Below, one piece after another: positions 45,788 to 57,420 of a stretch of 64,000 nt of DNA; position 1 is the first letter of the stretch, and each line of letters begins with the position of its first letter. Origin of the DNA: Anisus vortex (lineage: Eukaryota > Mollusca > Gastropoda > Planorbidae); assembly GCA_949126835.1 (NCBI GenBank), contig OX421508.1:658501-722500 (forward strand). Reading direction: 5' to 3'. The translations under genes were made by a program, and so were the position numbers. The notes beneath the pieces were generated by a model, which saw nothing but the letters and a program-made list of their open reading frames with translations, made no database searches and had not been told where the DNA came from.

Positions 45788-46541
45788 ACAACTATTCTGC
45801 ATGGGTACTGCCAGACACAACTATTCTGCATGGGTACTGCCAGACACAACTATTCTGCATGGGTACTGCCAGACACAACTATTCTGCATGGGTACTGCCA
45901 GACACAACTATTCTGCATGGGTACTGCCAGACACAACTATTCTGCATGGGTACTGCCAGACACAACTATTCTGCATGGGTACTGCCAGACACAACTATTC
46001 TGCATGGGTACTACCAGACACAACTATTCTGCATGGGTACTACCAGACACAACTATTCTGCATGGGTACTGCCAGACACAACTATTCTGCATGGGTACTA
46101 CCAGACACAACTATTCTGCATGGGTACTACCAGACACAACTATTCTGCATGGGTACTGCCAGACACAACTATTCTGCATGGGTACTGCCAGACACAACTA
46201 TTCTGCATGGGTACTACCAGACACAACTATTCTGCATGGGTACTACCAGACACAACTATTCTGCATGGGTACTGCCAGACACAACTATTCTGCATGGGTA
46301 CTACCAGAGACAACTATTCTGCATGGGTACTACCAGACACAACTATTCTGCATGGGTACTGCCAGACACAACTATTCTGCATGGGTACTACCAGACACAA
46401 CTATTCTGCATGGGTACTACCAGACACAACTATTCTGCATGGGTACTACCAGACACAACTATTCTGCATGGGTACTACCAGACACAACTATTCTGCATGG
46501 GTACTACCAGACACAACTATTCTGCATGGGTACTACCAGAC
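45788..46541. repeat. 29-bp minisatellite, exactly 26 copies, derived from LINE coding sequence
   Basis: The unit is acaactattctgcatgggta, ctgccagac, with ctacc as the common variant. Because 29 is not a multiple of three and the unit has no stops, all three plus frames are open through the array (255-305 codons). The last unit runs without a break into an RT C-terminal coding segment. Confidence 0.97.
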
Positions 46542-46690
46542 GGGAGGAAGGCAAGGAAAACGATGGGAGGACAAAATCACGGAGTGGACGCGAGTAAATG
46601 AGAAGGGCTGAGAGAAGGGAGGAATGGCAGAGGCTGGTGTACATGTCATTGTGGCGCCCCAACGGTCCGTCAGACTACGGGATATGATGT
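46542..46690 (+). pseudogene. LINE RT C-terminal fragment downstream of the 29-bp array
   Basis: In frame with TILHG of the array it encodes GRRQGKRWEDKITEWTRVNE, a hallmark near the C-terminus of a LINE RT family. A stop and frameshift then lead to the R-P-N-G-P-S-D-Y-G type end in another frame. Confidence 0.75.
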
Positions 46691-46974
46691 AGGATGTAGG
46701 TAGGAAACCCTCATGAAAATGCATTAGACTAAAATCGTATAATGCACAGTGAGCGTCCGTAACATGTAATAGGCCTAAAGATCTATATAAATATGTACGA
46801 TTCTGAAAAGTTAAGAGAATGTGTAGATACCCCCAACGGCCGATGTTTTGAAATGTAATGGGTTCATGTTCAAGGTGGCTCACAATTCGACAGCCATGAA
46901 CACACGGAGAGGGGGGGGGGGGGGAAACGACTAATCTTCAAATACACACACAGACTCACTCACTTAGCATCACA
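46691..46974. other. Spacer
   Basis: Contains a run of about 14 G near 46911 and a possible scrap of CR1 tail (gagcgtccgtaacatgtaat). No gene. Confidence 0.3.
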
Positions 46975-47190
46975 CAACACACATCAACACATTCACACAT
47001 CTACATATTCACACATCTACACATTCACACATCTACACATTCACACATCTACACATTCACACACCTACATATTCACACATCTACATATTCACACATCTAC
47101 ATATTCACACATCTACACATTCACACATCTACATATTCACACATCTACACATTCACACATCTACATATTCACATATCTACATATTAGCGT
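46975..47190. repeat. 16-bp tandem repeat (cacatctacatattca), about 12 copies
   Basis: Units alternate cacatctacacattca and cacatctacatattca. Confidence 0.95.
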
Positions 47191-47512
47191 AAAGAGATCT
47201 CACGTGTCTTGAACAAAGGGATAACATAATGGTAGGTGGATTGACATAATAGAGAAGATTGGTCTGCTGTAACATATGGATGACTGTATGTGTGTGGCTA
47301 CCAGCTACCAGTGAACTGTTATGGCTACCCAGTGACTATAGACGTAATTGGTGGTGACAAGGTGTCTGTGGTTGACTGAATGCAATGATTCGTAGACCGT
47401 GAAGTGTGAAGTCACGTGTGTGAATTTGAGGGTTTAGCTGTGACACTCTTTGAAATGGAAATAAGAACAATAGGCTGCCCTTATTGTGGTATAAATATAT
47501 CCAACCTCCTAA

Positions 47513-47562
<50 letters not shown>

Positions 47563-47645
47563 GGTTTTTTTAGAGGGAGGGAGGGAAGTTAGTGTGGGGG
47601 GGGGGGAGATGCAGGGATGATGGGAGGTAAAGAAGGAAGGATTTC
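47191..47645. other. Spacer with (GA)n at 47518-47561
   Basis: A GA microsatellite of about 21 units and a poly(G) tract near 47599. No gene. Confidence 0.5.
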
Positions 47646-47725
47646 GCTTCTGGTATGTGTCTTCCCTAGCTGAGTAGTTAGCGTATCCGATTGCCATGTA
47701 GGCGACCTGGGTTCGATTCTACACT
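47646..47725 (+). mobile_element. tRNA-like SINE head at the edge of a B-box array
   Basis: tagctgagtagttagcgta resembles an A box and gggttcgattc a B box, about 45 bp apart, as in a tRNA gene or SINE head. The acceptor stem does not pair, so it is not a functional tRNA gene. Confidence 0.6.
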
Positions 47726-48375
47726 GATAGCGACTGCCATGTGGGCGACCTGGGTTCGATTCTACACTGATAGCGACTGCCATGTGGGCGACCTGGGTTC
47801 GATTCTACACTGATAGCGACTGCCATGTGGGCGACCTGGGTTCGATTTTACACTGATAGCGACTGCCATGTGGGCGACCTGGGTTCGATTCTACACTGAT
47901 AGCGACTGCCATGTGGGCGACCTGGGTTCGATTCTACACTGATAGCGACTGCCATGTGGGCGACCTGGGTTCGATTCTACACTGATAGCGACTGCCATGT
48001 GGGCGACCTGGGTTCGATTCTACACTGATAGCGACTGCCATGTGGGCGACCTGGGTTCGATTCTACACTGATAGCGACTGCCATGTGGGCGACCTGGGTT
48101 CGATTCTACACTGATAGCGACTGCCATGTGGGCGACCTGGGTTCGATTCTACACTGATAGCGACTGCCATGTGGGCGACCTGGGTTCGATTCTACACTGA
48201 TAGCGACTGCCATGTGGGCAACCTGGGTTCGATTCTACACTGATAGCGACTGCCATGTGGGCAACCTCGGTTCGATTCTACACTGATAGCGACTGCCATG
48301 TGGGCAACCTGGGTTCGATTCTACACTGATAGCGACTGCCATGTGGGCAACCTGGGTTCGATTCTACACTGATAG
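47693..48375. repeat. 43-bp minisatellite, 16 copies, each with a pol III B box
   Basis: The unit is gccatgtgggcgacctgggt, tcgattctacactgatagcg, act. Each copy carries gggttcgattc, matching the B-box consensus GGTTCGANTCC except at its last base. The array was evidently amplified from the SINE head at 47646. The last four units share gggcaacc in place of gggcgacc. Confidence 0.95.
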
Positions 48376-49364
48376 CTTTCTTTGACTACTTTTTTTTTGT
48401 TTTTTTTGTTTCATTAAATATTTTTTTTTTTTATTCTAAATAATTTTTGGACTTAAAGCTTTCCTGAAATGTTTTCAGTAAGTAAAACCTGATTATTATA
48501 TTTTAGGCATGCGGGCTACTCCAAACTTTTTTTTTTATAAAAAGACATGTCTTTGACTATAAGTGTACTCATTGTACTTATGTACCCAGCTATATGGGAA
48601 GGTAGGGGAAATAAAGAAAGTTGGCCAAGGTGAGCTTTTAAAAAAGTATAAGGGAGGTAATCTTACAAAACAAAATACTCTGTTTAAAATACCAGGTAAT
48701 TTCCCTTGATTTTTTTGGTATAATATATTAATATTGTCATCAATCATCAATATATAGTCTATAGTATATAATTACCGTGAGTTCAGGGCGACCAGAAACA
48801 ATAAAATAATAAAATAACAAAAACTAAATATCGAAAGAAACTTTCTCACTGCTGTTTTTTTTTATAGTCTCTCTTAACAAAACACATTGTAAGCTTAGTC
48901 ATTCGTTTCTCTGTCATATTGACGGGCATAACCACTAGTATAGTCTATAATTACCTTGAGTTTGTTTCTATGTTTGTAAATTTATATATTTATATGTTTG
49001 TTCGCTATTGTTCGTTTCACCGATCGGCACAATACAAAATGAGATGAAACAAAGGTCAATAAATAAATAGAACAATCAAAGGGCGATAACTTCAAATTAG
49101 CAAGGTCTTTGTGAAAAGTCTTCGTGAATTGTTGACCTTGTTTTAGTCTCTCTTTGGGAAAGTCGAGAGACTAACCACTTATTTTGATATTTCTTCTTCG
49201 TGACCTATAAACATCTATATCACATGTACTGACCTATATAAGTAGCAGGTAACAGATTTAAAATTTCGAAACAAAAGTGTACTTATATCTGATCCCTGTT
49301 ACTTTTCATTTTAGAATTTTTTCTTTTTGTTTTGTGAACAAATTTTCCTTTTTGGCCCAAGTGG
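48376..49364. other. Spacer, no gene seen
   Basis: AT-rich with several poly(T) runs. Open frames are short and without domains. Confidence 0.35.
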
Positions 49365-49485
49365 CAACCGGGCATGGAATGGGTTACCTGAACAAAACCA
49401 GGAAAACCAGTTAACTTAACATCATTTAAAAACACTAATCACAATGCAAGACCATGATCTTTATAGAAGGAGAGTCTGCGGGCAT
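49365..49485 (+). pseudogene. CR1 LINE 3' terminal fragment
   Basis: accgggcatggaatgggtta, caaaaccaggaaaacca and atgcaagac match the CR1 3' end. The tail is followed by a 45-bp direct duplication (gggcatgtaggcc.acataaa). Confidence 0.8.
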
Positions 49486-49663
49486 GTAGGCCGACATAAA
49501 TCTAGGTAAATCGTCTGTGGGCATGTAGGCCTACATAAATCTAGGTAAATCGTCTGCATTATTTATTACCCACACATAAAAGTTGCCCCCGAGCATATCT
49601 TATTAGTCATGTGAATAAAAAGGCGTTTGTGCATTGTGCTAGCCCCACAATTCTATTGTAGAC

Positions 49664-49867
49664 CAGGTATCGGCAACCTACGGCACGCGTGCCAGACTTG
49701 GCACGCAGAGTATGGTCAATGGCACGCCAAAGACTTCCAAATGGCAATTCAAGTCTCTACTACAAGAAATTGAGTGCTAAAAAATGATGATTTTTAGGCT
49801 GTTGGCACGCTGAATGAATTAGAAATCCCACTTTGGCACGCTTTTCTCAAAAGGTTGCCGATCCCTG
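49664..49867. mobile_element. hAT-type MITE, family A, with perfect 8-bp target duplication
   Basis: Ends caggtatcggcaacct and aggttgccgatccctg are inverted repeats. The direct repeat ttgtagac flanks the element (49656-49663 and 49868-49875). 204 bp, no ORF. It is the best-preserved member of the family also seen at 28255, 57385 and 59562. Confidence 0.92.
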
Positions 49868-49922
49868 TTGTAGACTATCCCCTCTTGGGCACTGTAACTT
49901 GCTTTAATTTGCTTCATGTATT

Positions 49923-50370
49923 ACCACGGCATCGTGGCCGAGCGGCAGTGCCTTCGGCGGGCGTACCGAAGGTCTGGGTTCGAATCCTGGTGAAGGCTAA
50001 GATTTTGTGACCGGGTCAGGAGGGTGTCACTAAATTGACTAGGAAATCACTTAATAATGCTTGGCCACAGAAACTGGTGAACGACGCTGCTTCACCTGAT
50101 GAACGACGCTGCTTCACCTGATGAACGACGCTGCTTCACCTGATGAACGACGCTGCTTCACCTGATGAACGACGCTGCTTCACCTGATGAACGACGCTGC
50201 TTCACCTGATGAACGACGCTGCTTCACCTGATGAACGACGCCGCTTCACCTGATGAAAGACGCTGCTTCACCTGATGAACGACGCTGCTTCATCTGGTGA
50301 ACGACGCTGCTTCACCTGCCCTATGGATCAACTTAATCCGACAGGATACTTTACTATTATCACGGTTTGA
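49923..50370 (+). mobile_element. tRNA-derived SINE with internal tandem expansion
   Basis: Head with A box gtggccgagcgg and B box gggttcgaatcc, then gtgaaggcta. The body ends ctatggatcaac.taatccgacaggatactt. Between them lies a tandem array of a 22-bp piece of the SINE's own body (50083-50320). Confidence 0.9.
50083..50320. repeat. 22-bp array inside the SINE, about 11 copies
   Basis: The unit is tgatgaacgacgctgcttca plus cc. Other SINE copies have this word once (gctgcttcac.tgcc), so this copy expanded it. Confidence 0.92.
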
Positions 50371-50749
50371 AAGGTGGCCGATACATTTTTAGTTGCGAAT
50401 TGCTGGTTTCCATTTGCAACTGGCGCCCCAGCAATCCGCCTCCCCTCACCGTCCCTCTTCTCTGTTTTTTCTTAAGTCACCTGTATATCGATTTTGAGAT
50501 CAATTCTCTCTGACCGTATCTCTCCTTTTTCCTCTCTAGTCTCTCCCGCCATTTCTGTTTTTGCCGACCTCTCCATTTTACAGTTTAATCCCCTCTCGTG
50601 CCGACGTACAATTGTTTTTATTTTTCCGGTACACTCTGAGAGTACACGATTAATTCATTTTGCCTTTACTCCCAGACCTCTCCCCCCCCCCTTCCCTCAC
50701 ACACACGCACACTGACCGCACACACACACACACACAACCTGTCCCCAAT
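50371..50749. other. Pyrimidine-rich upstream region
   Basis: Rich in ctctcc/ccctc and (CA)n. It leads into the CpG-rich promoter. No gene. Confidence 0.4.
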
Positions 50750-51220
50750 CATATCGCCCCCACCCCCTTAACGACACGGCGGAGTGACGCGTGCGGTAAT
50801 GAGGAACAAACCAGCCGACGACCGACCGCCTGGCGAGGGCTCCTCCTCGCTCGTTCTTTCATATGATTTTTTTCTCTTTCCTCCACCGTCCAACAAGGCC
50901 GGTCCCCCCTCCCCCTCTCCCGCAAATCCACAATGTGCACGACAACTTCCAGCCCACCTTATATCTCCCCTTGTTAGAACTAGAACTAGGTTGCTTGGGT
51001 AGAAATGGATTTAGTTGTTTTTTTTGTCAAAACGGGTTTTAGATAAATGAAATCCCGTACATAACGTGAGAAATACAATGGCTGAACGATAACGTGTTTT
51101 ATAAAACCAGATTTTTACGTGCGAGAGAAAAGAAAAAAAAGGGACCAGAAATATAGGTCGCGTCTATTATTAGATCTGTGACCTTTGAACCCGAGTCGGT
51201 GTTACACACGCCTTGAAAAT
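50750..51220 (+). promoter_or_regulatory. CpG-rich promoter of the gene starting at 51221
   Basis: CpG dinucleotides are locally frequent (acgacacggcggagtgacgc, cgacgaccgaccgcc) in an otherwise CpG-poor window, and again around 51185-51300. There is no TATA box, as expected for a housekeeping-type promoter. The transcription start is not fixed. Confidence 0.5.
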
Positions 51221-51370
51221 ATGGCGGCGTCCAGACAGCAGAAGTTAGATTCGAGAAACAAGGCTGTGGATTTTAACGCTCTAGAAGAGTCCTCGGATAG
51301 CGACGGAGAAACAGAGCCGGCCAGGATATTCCACCGTCGGATTTCCACCAACAAGGATATCAAAACCGCG
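51221..51370 (+). CDS. First coding exon of an unrecognised gene
   Basis: ATG in good context (gaaaatATGgcg) starts 50 codons that end exactly at the strong donor gcg|gtaagt at 51371, phase 0. The peptide begins MAASRQQKLDSRNKAVDF and continues through an acidic, Ser-rich ESSDSDGE stretch to a basic HRRISTNK segment. This looks like the N-terminus of an intracellular, possibly nuclear protein. The S-D-S-D-G-E word is a plausible casein-kinase-2 target. I do not recognise the family, and no later exon was found before the window ends. The CpG-rich upstream region supports a real 5' end. Confidence 0.6.
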
Positions 51371-52194
51371 GTAAGTACGATACACGTCGTTCAAACACGC
51401 TCATTTACAGCCGGTTGCTAATGCTAGTTACTAGTGTACAAGTGTCGCGCCTCGCCGTGTTGTTGTCATTACGTGTGTTATCGTCTGCTACGCTTCGCGA
51501 TTACCTTTTTTTTTATGGCGCTGGTGTGTTCAATTGGACAATTACATAAGATCTAACATAAATTATTGTGGCTCAGATTAAAATTCATCAATAACCGAGC
51601 GAATTCTCGAGTTTAAAAAATGTTAAATACAATAAAGGGTAAACAAAATGTTTTTTTTTTTAAATATCGATTTCTAATGTGTGATAGCGCTCAATGACAC
51701 ATTAACTTTGACTTTGTGACTTGATGTGACCATTCTAGTAGTGTGACTACTAGTGACTAGTGAACATTGGCCTTACATTCTTGTGTTTATATCTCAATGT
51801 TGTTTTTGTTGAGTATTTTAAGTCACTTGTTGTTTTTTACTCGACCTTATGTAATAATTAATGACTGCTATGACGATGATATATCCTACATTAGAGAGCA
51901 TACACGCTATTCGCAATTAATGTAGGCATATGTAGGATTATCATCATTATGTATAATATGCAGGCCTACTATTAAGACCTAGCCTATGATTATGATGCAT
52001 TTAATATTAAGGTCTGATAATTAGAAATATAAAATCACACATTCCCCCTTCCTTGTACTCACTAATTCACCATTCCTTACTCTACATCAATAACAACAAA
52101 TAAGTCATAAAAACACGATGTTGTGTGACATTCTTACCCCCCCCCCCCCCACACACACACACTCTCTCTCTCTCTCTCTCATTTTTCTTGTGAG
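51371..52194. other. Intron of the 51221 gene
   Basis: AT-rich with a poly(C)/(CA)/(CT) tract at 52138-52180. No second exon was found. Confidence 0.4.
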
Positions 52195-53065
52195 TATCAC
52201 TACCATAGGCCTATCTTATATATTACAGCCGCTCTTTCCATATAGAAGATTATTGCGACCTATGCTTATCCGTGATCTGAGTCTAGTTTTGCAATTTTAT
52301 TAGTGTTTTAAATGATTATGATAAGTTACTGGTTGTCCTGGTTTGTTCAGGTAGCCTATTCCAGGCTCGGATGCCACTCGGGAAGAAAGAGTACCAATAT
52401 GCATTTGTTAAATTCTCGCATAAAGGATAAGGAAAGTGTTTTTGTGCATTGCAACAGGTTGTTATTGTGTGTTATTTCTAAATTAGAATTTAATGCCTTA
52501 TGTATTATTACTATTTTACTCTTTGCCCTTCTGTCCTCTCGTGTTTTCAGGTTTAGTGATTTGACTAATGGTGTTACTCTAATTAATTGGGAATATTCAC
52601 TAGTTATAAACCTTGCAGCTCTTTTTTGAATTTGTTCTAATTTTTTAAATGTTCTTTTTAGTTGATGGTTCCCATACATAATATGCATATTATAGTATAG
52701 TATATTATATTATATAATGTGAGATAGCATTTTAGTTTTATATTCTTATTACATTTGTAAAAGTTCCTTTTTATGAATGCCAAGGTTTTGTTTGATTTTT
52801 TAAATTACTTCATCAATATGAGGGTTCCAAGATAACTTGTCATTAAAATTTATTATTACTCCTAGATACTTAGCATTGTTAGTTTGATTTAGGTCTTTAC
52901 CATGAATGCATTAGTTTGAAATTATTTTTTTCTTTTTCTTGTATACTTTTAACAGTTGGCATTTTTCTGGGTGAAAATACATACTCTAGTTACATTCCCA
53001 TTTTTTTGTAGTTCACCTAGGTCATTTCGTAAGAGTTCACTATCTTTTTTGTCTTTATTGTCGAG
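52195..53065 (-). pseudogene. CR1 LINE 3' fragment, about 870 bp
   Basis: Reversed tail (tatattacagccgctctttc), then frames for EQIQKRAARFITSEYS, SLNLKTREDRRAKSK, and at the far end KDSELLRNDLGELQK (52949-53060). It is the longest CR1 relic in the window. Frameshifts and deletions are present. Confidence 0.85.
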
Positions 53066-53189
53066 GTCTATGGACATTTGTAAAAAGTGGACATGGTTAA
53101 GACTTAGACTTAGTTCTCCGTTGATCCACGGTACTGATAGAAAATTAAAATGAAAATGACAAAAATGCGAAATTTTAAATTCACAAAGC

Positions 53190-55093
53190 AAGGTACACAC
53201 TACAAGGTACACACTACAAGGTACACACTACAAGGTACACACTACAAGGTACACACTACAAGGTACACACTACAAGGTACACACTACAAGGTACACACTA
53301 CAAGGTACACACTACAAGGTACACACTACAAGGTACACACTACAAGGTACACACTACAAGGTACACACTACAAGGTACACACTACAAGGTACACACTACA
53401 AGGTACACACTACAAGGTACACACTACAAGGTACACACTACAAGGTACACACTACAAGGTACACACTACAAGGTACACACTACAAGGTACACACTACAAG
53501 GTACACACTACAAGGTACACACTACAAGGTACACACTACAAGGTACACACTACAAGGTACACACTACAAGGTACACACTACAAGGTACACACTACAAGGT
53601 ACACACTACAAGGTACACACTACAAGGTACACACTACAAGGTACACACTACAAGGTACACACTACAAGGTACACACTACAAGGTACACACTACAAGGTAC
53701 ACACTACAAGGTACACACTACAAGGTACACACTACAAGGTACACACTACAAGGTACACACTACAAGGTACACACTACAAGGTACACACTACAAGGTACAC
53801 ACTACAAGGTACACACTACAAGGTACACACTACAAGGTACACACTACAAGGTACACACTACAAGGTACACACTACAAGGTACACACTACAAGGTACACAC
53901 TACAAGGTACACACTACAAGGTACACACTACAAGGTACACACTACAAGGTACACACTACAAGGTACACACTACAAGGTACACACTACAAGGTACACACTA
54001 CAAGGTACACACTACAAGGTACACACTACAAGGTACACACTACAAGGTACACACTACAAGGTACACACTACAAGGTACACACTACAAGGTACACACTACA
54101 AGGTACACACTACAAGGTACACACTACAAGGTACACACTACAAGGTACACACTACAAGGTACACACTACAAGGTACACACTACAAGGTACACACTACAAG
54201 GTACACACTACAAGGTACACACTACAAGGTACACACTACAAGGTACACACTACAAGGTACACACTACAAGGTACACACTACAAGGTACACACTACAAGGT
54301 ACACACTACAAGGTACACACTACAAGGTACACACTACAAGGTACACACTACAAGGTACACACTACAAGGTACACACTACAAGGTACACACTACAAGGTAC
54401 ACACTACAAGGTACACACTACAAGGTACACACTACAAGGTACACACTACAAGGTACACACTACAAGGTACACACTACAAGGTACACACTACAAGGTACAC
54501 ACTACAAGGTACACACTACAAGGTACACACTACAAGGTACACACTACAAGGTACACACTACAAGGTACACACTACAAGGTACACACTACAAGGTACACAC
54601 TACAAGGTACACACTACAAGGTACACACTACAAGGTACACACTACAAGGTACACACTACAAGGTACACACTACAAGGTACACACTACAAGGTACACACTA
54701 CAAGGTACACACTACAAGGTACACACTACAAGGTACACACTACAAGGTACACACTACAAGGTACACACTACAAGGTACACACTACAAGGTACACACTACA
54801 AGGTACACACTACAAGGTACACACTACAAGGTACACACTACAAGGTACACACTACAAGGTACACACTACAAGGTACACACTACAAGGTACACACTACAAG
54901 GTACACACTACAAGGTACACACTACAAGGTACACACTACAAGGTACACACTACAAGGTACACACTACAAGGTACACACTACAAGGTACACACTACAAGGT
55001 ACACACTACAAGGTACACACTACAAGGTACACACTACAAGGTACACACTACAAGGTACACACTACAAGGTACACACTACAAGGTACACACTAC
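53190..55093. repeat. 14-bp minisatellite, exactly 136 copies
   Basis: The unit is aaggtacacactac over 1904 bp, and I saw no variant unit. The apparent 662-codon frame (T-R-Y-T-L-Q-G-T-H-Y-K-V-H-T) is an artefact of the stop-free unit. It starts about 125 bp beyond the CR1 fragment. Confidence 0.98.
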
Positions 55094-55433
55094 TCACTTT
55101 TTGATATGGTGTTATGTCATTGTTCTACGTGTGTGTAATTAAATCTCTTGGTCCTTCGAGAATTAAACAAAAAGTTTTGGGCTAGACTTTGGATGATTGT
55201 CTCTCCGCAAGTCTAGTTTTAAATTATCTTTCCTGATAGATAGATCTACTTTTAGACGTATAGGGGCTTACTATATTTCAACTAACACCCCCCCCCCCTG
55301 AGTGGGAAAGCGAGTGTCTCCCCCCTCCCCCTCCCAGACCCGTACAGTCATGGTATATAAAAACAACTATCCCTATGACGGGAACGGGTTGAGAGGCTGT
55401 ACTTGAATTATCATTGCCCACGGAGGGGCCTGT
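55094..55433. other. Spacer with poly(C) tract
   Basis: C runs at 55287-55297 and 55320-55336. No gene. Confidence 0.35.
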
Positions 55434-55635
55434 GAAGCAGCGCTCACCAGTTTCTGTGGCCACGGCATACAAGGGGATGTGTGGCCAGCACTATGCACAG
55501 CCGCCTTTGCTTCACCCCAACTAATGTCAGGGCTGGGTAAACTTAGGGACACCCTCGAGTCCATGGCAAAAAATCCTAAATCTTCACCAGGATTCGAACC
55601 AAGGACGCGCTGCCCTCGGCCACCATGCCTCCCTG
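55434..55635 (-). mobile_element. tRNA-derived SINE
   Basis: On the minus strand: head ggccgagggcagcgcgtcc, B box ggttcgaatcc, ggtgaagatt, body with ctaagtttaccca and gccgtggccacagaaactgg. Confidence 0.85.
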
Positions 55636-55931
55636 TATCTATGTACATCTAATTTATCTATTTATCTATAGATCTATCTATCTCAATAGCTGACTCCTAA
55701 ATAATAGGCCTACTTTTTTCTTGTATGATAAATGGTATGATAGTGTGCGTGAATGTCTATTGTGTTTGAGTACAAATGGTTCTTTAATATTGTTTTAGGT
55801 ATGCTGAAAAACGGAATTTATGTAATCAAGTCAATTTTCCATTCATTTGGATCAATAAAGCAATCTTATCCTATCTTATCTTATCTTATCTATATCTGTT
55901 TATTTATCTTTATCTATTTATCTATCTGTCT

Positions 55932-56262
55932 ATGCATAGTAAAGTAGTAATAATAGATCAGGCATTAAACTCTAATTTAGAAATACAACACAAATACAAT
56001 CTGTCACAAAGCTCAGATAAACATAAAGACAAAAAACACTTTCCTTATGTCTTATGCGAGAACAAATCCAATATAAGTACTCTTTCTTCCCGAGTGGCAT
56101 TCGGGCATGGAATGGGTTACCTCAACAAACCAGGAAAACCAATAACTTAACATCATTTAAAACATTAATAAAAATGCAAGACTAGACTCGGACCACGGAT
56201 GAGCGTAGCGCGCAATAATCTTCTTTATAGAAGAATCGTCTGTAATGTATAAGATAAGATAA
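55932..56262 (+). pseudogene. CR1 LINE 3' fragment
   Basis: Matches the intact CR1 from the SKVVIIH region to the tail (gtctgtaatgtataagataa) with small indels that break the frame. Its 3' 170 bp is very close to the intact copy, so it is a fairly recent insertion. Confidence 0.9.
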
Positions 56263-56732
56263 TATCTATGTCTCTTTATCTGTCTATATAGATCTAATCT
56301 ATTTATCTATCAGTCTATTTATGTGTATATTTATCGGTCTCTATTCGTCTATGTGTCTGTCTGTATGTCTGTATATATACATGATATAAGGAAAGAGATA
56401 TTACATTTAGACTTTAGACATATAGGTTAGATTACCATTTAGACAGCTGCTTGCAGGGCTTTGAAAGTTCGAAGGTCATACGCCATGAGAGACCCAATCA
56501 TCGTCCAATCGTTAACTAGCCCTCGACGGCCGCTCCATTTTACCTATCATCCTTGGCATTAAGTCGTCATTAATCATTTTACTCAATGAGGCCGCCGGCC
56601 CGCTGATTCCCACACTGCTACCTAGCACCGTTGGCATTTGTCTGCCAATTACATTAGCAGCCGTTCATAAATGACGTGACTAAATTTTAGCCATTTTGTA
56701 CACACCTCACCTATCGACATTAAGTAAATTAA
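56263..56732. other. Spacer
   Basis: TCTA-type simple sequence, then unique DNA; the words taaatgacgtgac near 56668 recall 26815. No gene. Confidence 0.35.
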
Positions 56733-57035
56733 AGTATCCCGTCGGAACAAATTGATCCATAGGGCCGGTTGAAGCAGCGTTCACCAGTTTCTGTGGCAAC
56801 GGTATACTATGTGATTGTGTGGTCAGCACTATGGACATCCGCCTTTAATTTAATTTGCCTCAACTACCCCTGGTACCCATCAGAGTGGACTCAGGGACAC
56901 CCTCCAGACCCGAGAGAAAAATTAATTCTAGCCTTCACAAGGATTCGAACGCAATGAACAACAATGAATAATATTTTATTTGCCACAGAACATTGGGTAC
57001 GCCAGCCGAACGCCCTGCCGCCTCGGCCACCGCCC
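56733..57035 (-). mobile_element. tRNA-derived SINE, interrupted
   Basis: 3' end agtatcccgtcggaacaaat and body are present. The head (ggcggtggccgaggcggcag) is separated from the B-box region by about 50 bp of extra sequence. Confidence 0.8.
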
Positions 57036-57384
57036 CCCCCCCCCCTCCCGTTATCGACACTATTCCAAACAAACTGCCAGGCCTCCATTTACTGTTATTG
57101 ATAAAGTGAATCTTGACCTTAATTGAAATTGAACATTTAAAAATATTTTTTTTTGTTGTGACTTCACTGTTTTTAAATAAGCAACCTCCCCCCCCCCCCC
57201 CCCTCGTCACAAATCTTCTAAGATGTTTGGAAACCACAAGCCCCCCTCCCCGGTCCAAATATATTCGTGGCGTCTTTTATGCATGACCCCTAATGCAAAA
57301 TACTCTCCACCCAAAGTCAGCTCCGAAGAGTAGGATTACTTTTGTCCTGTTTGACACTCTGAACGACTTTGAAATCCCCCCTCC
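57036..57384. other. Spacer with two poly(C) tracts
   Basis: C runs of about 12-15 near 57034 and 57188. Nothing else is seen. Confidence 0.35.
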
Positions 57385-57420
57385 CCCTGGCACACTATTA
57401 TGAAAAGGTTGCCGACCCGT
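57385..57420. mobile_element. hAT-type MITE family A, 3' scrap
   Basis: ctggcacactattatgaaaa then ggttgccgaccc matches one end of the family. Confidence 0.6.

Noticed and set aside
45694..46611. Three overlapping frames of 255-305 codons
   Set aside because: Artefact of the 29-bp unit being stop-free and not a multiple of three.
49923..50000. tRNA gene (A and B boxes present)
   Set aside because: The acceptor stem does not pair and the sequence continues into a SINE body shared with other copies; the same holds for 42785-42880, 55600, 59250, 62140, 63190 and 47646.
53150..55138. 662-codon plus-strand ORF
   Set aside because: It is simply the 14-bp unit, stop-free in all three frames; no gene signals.
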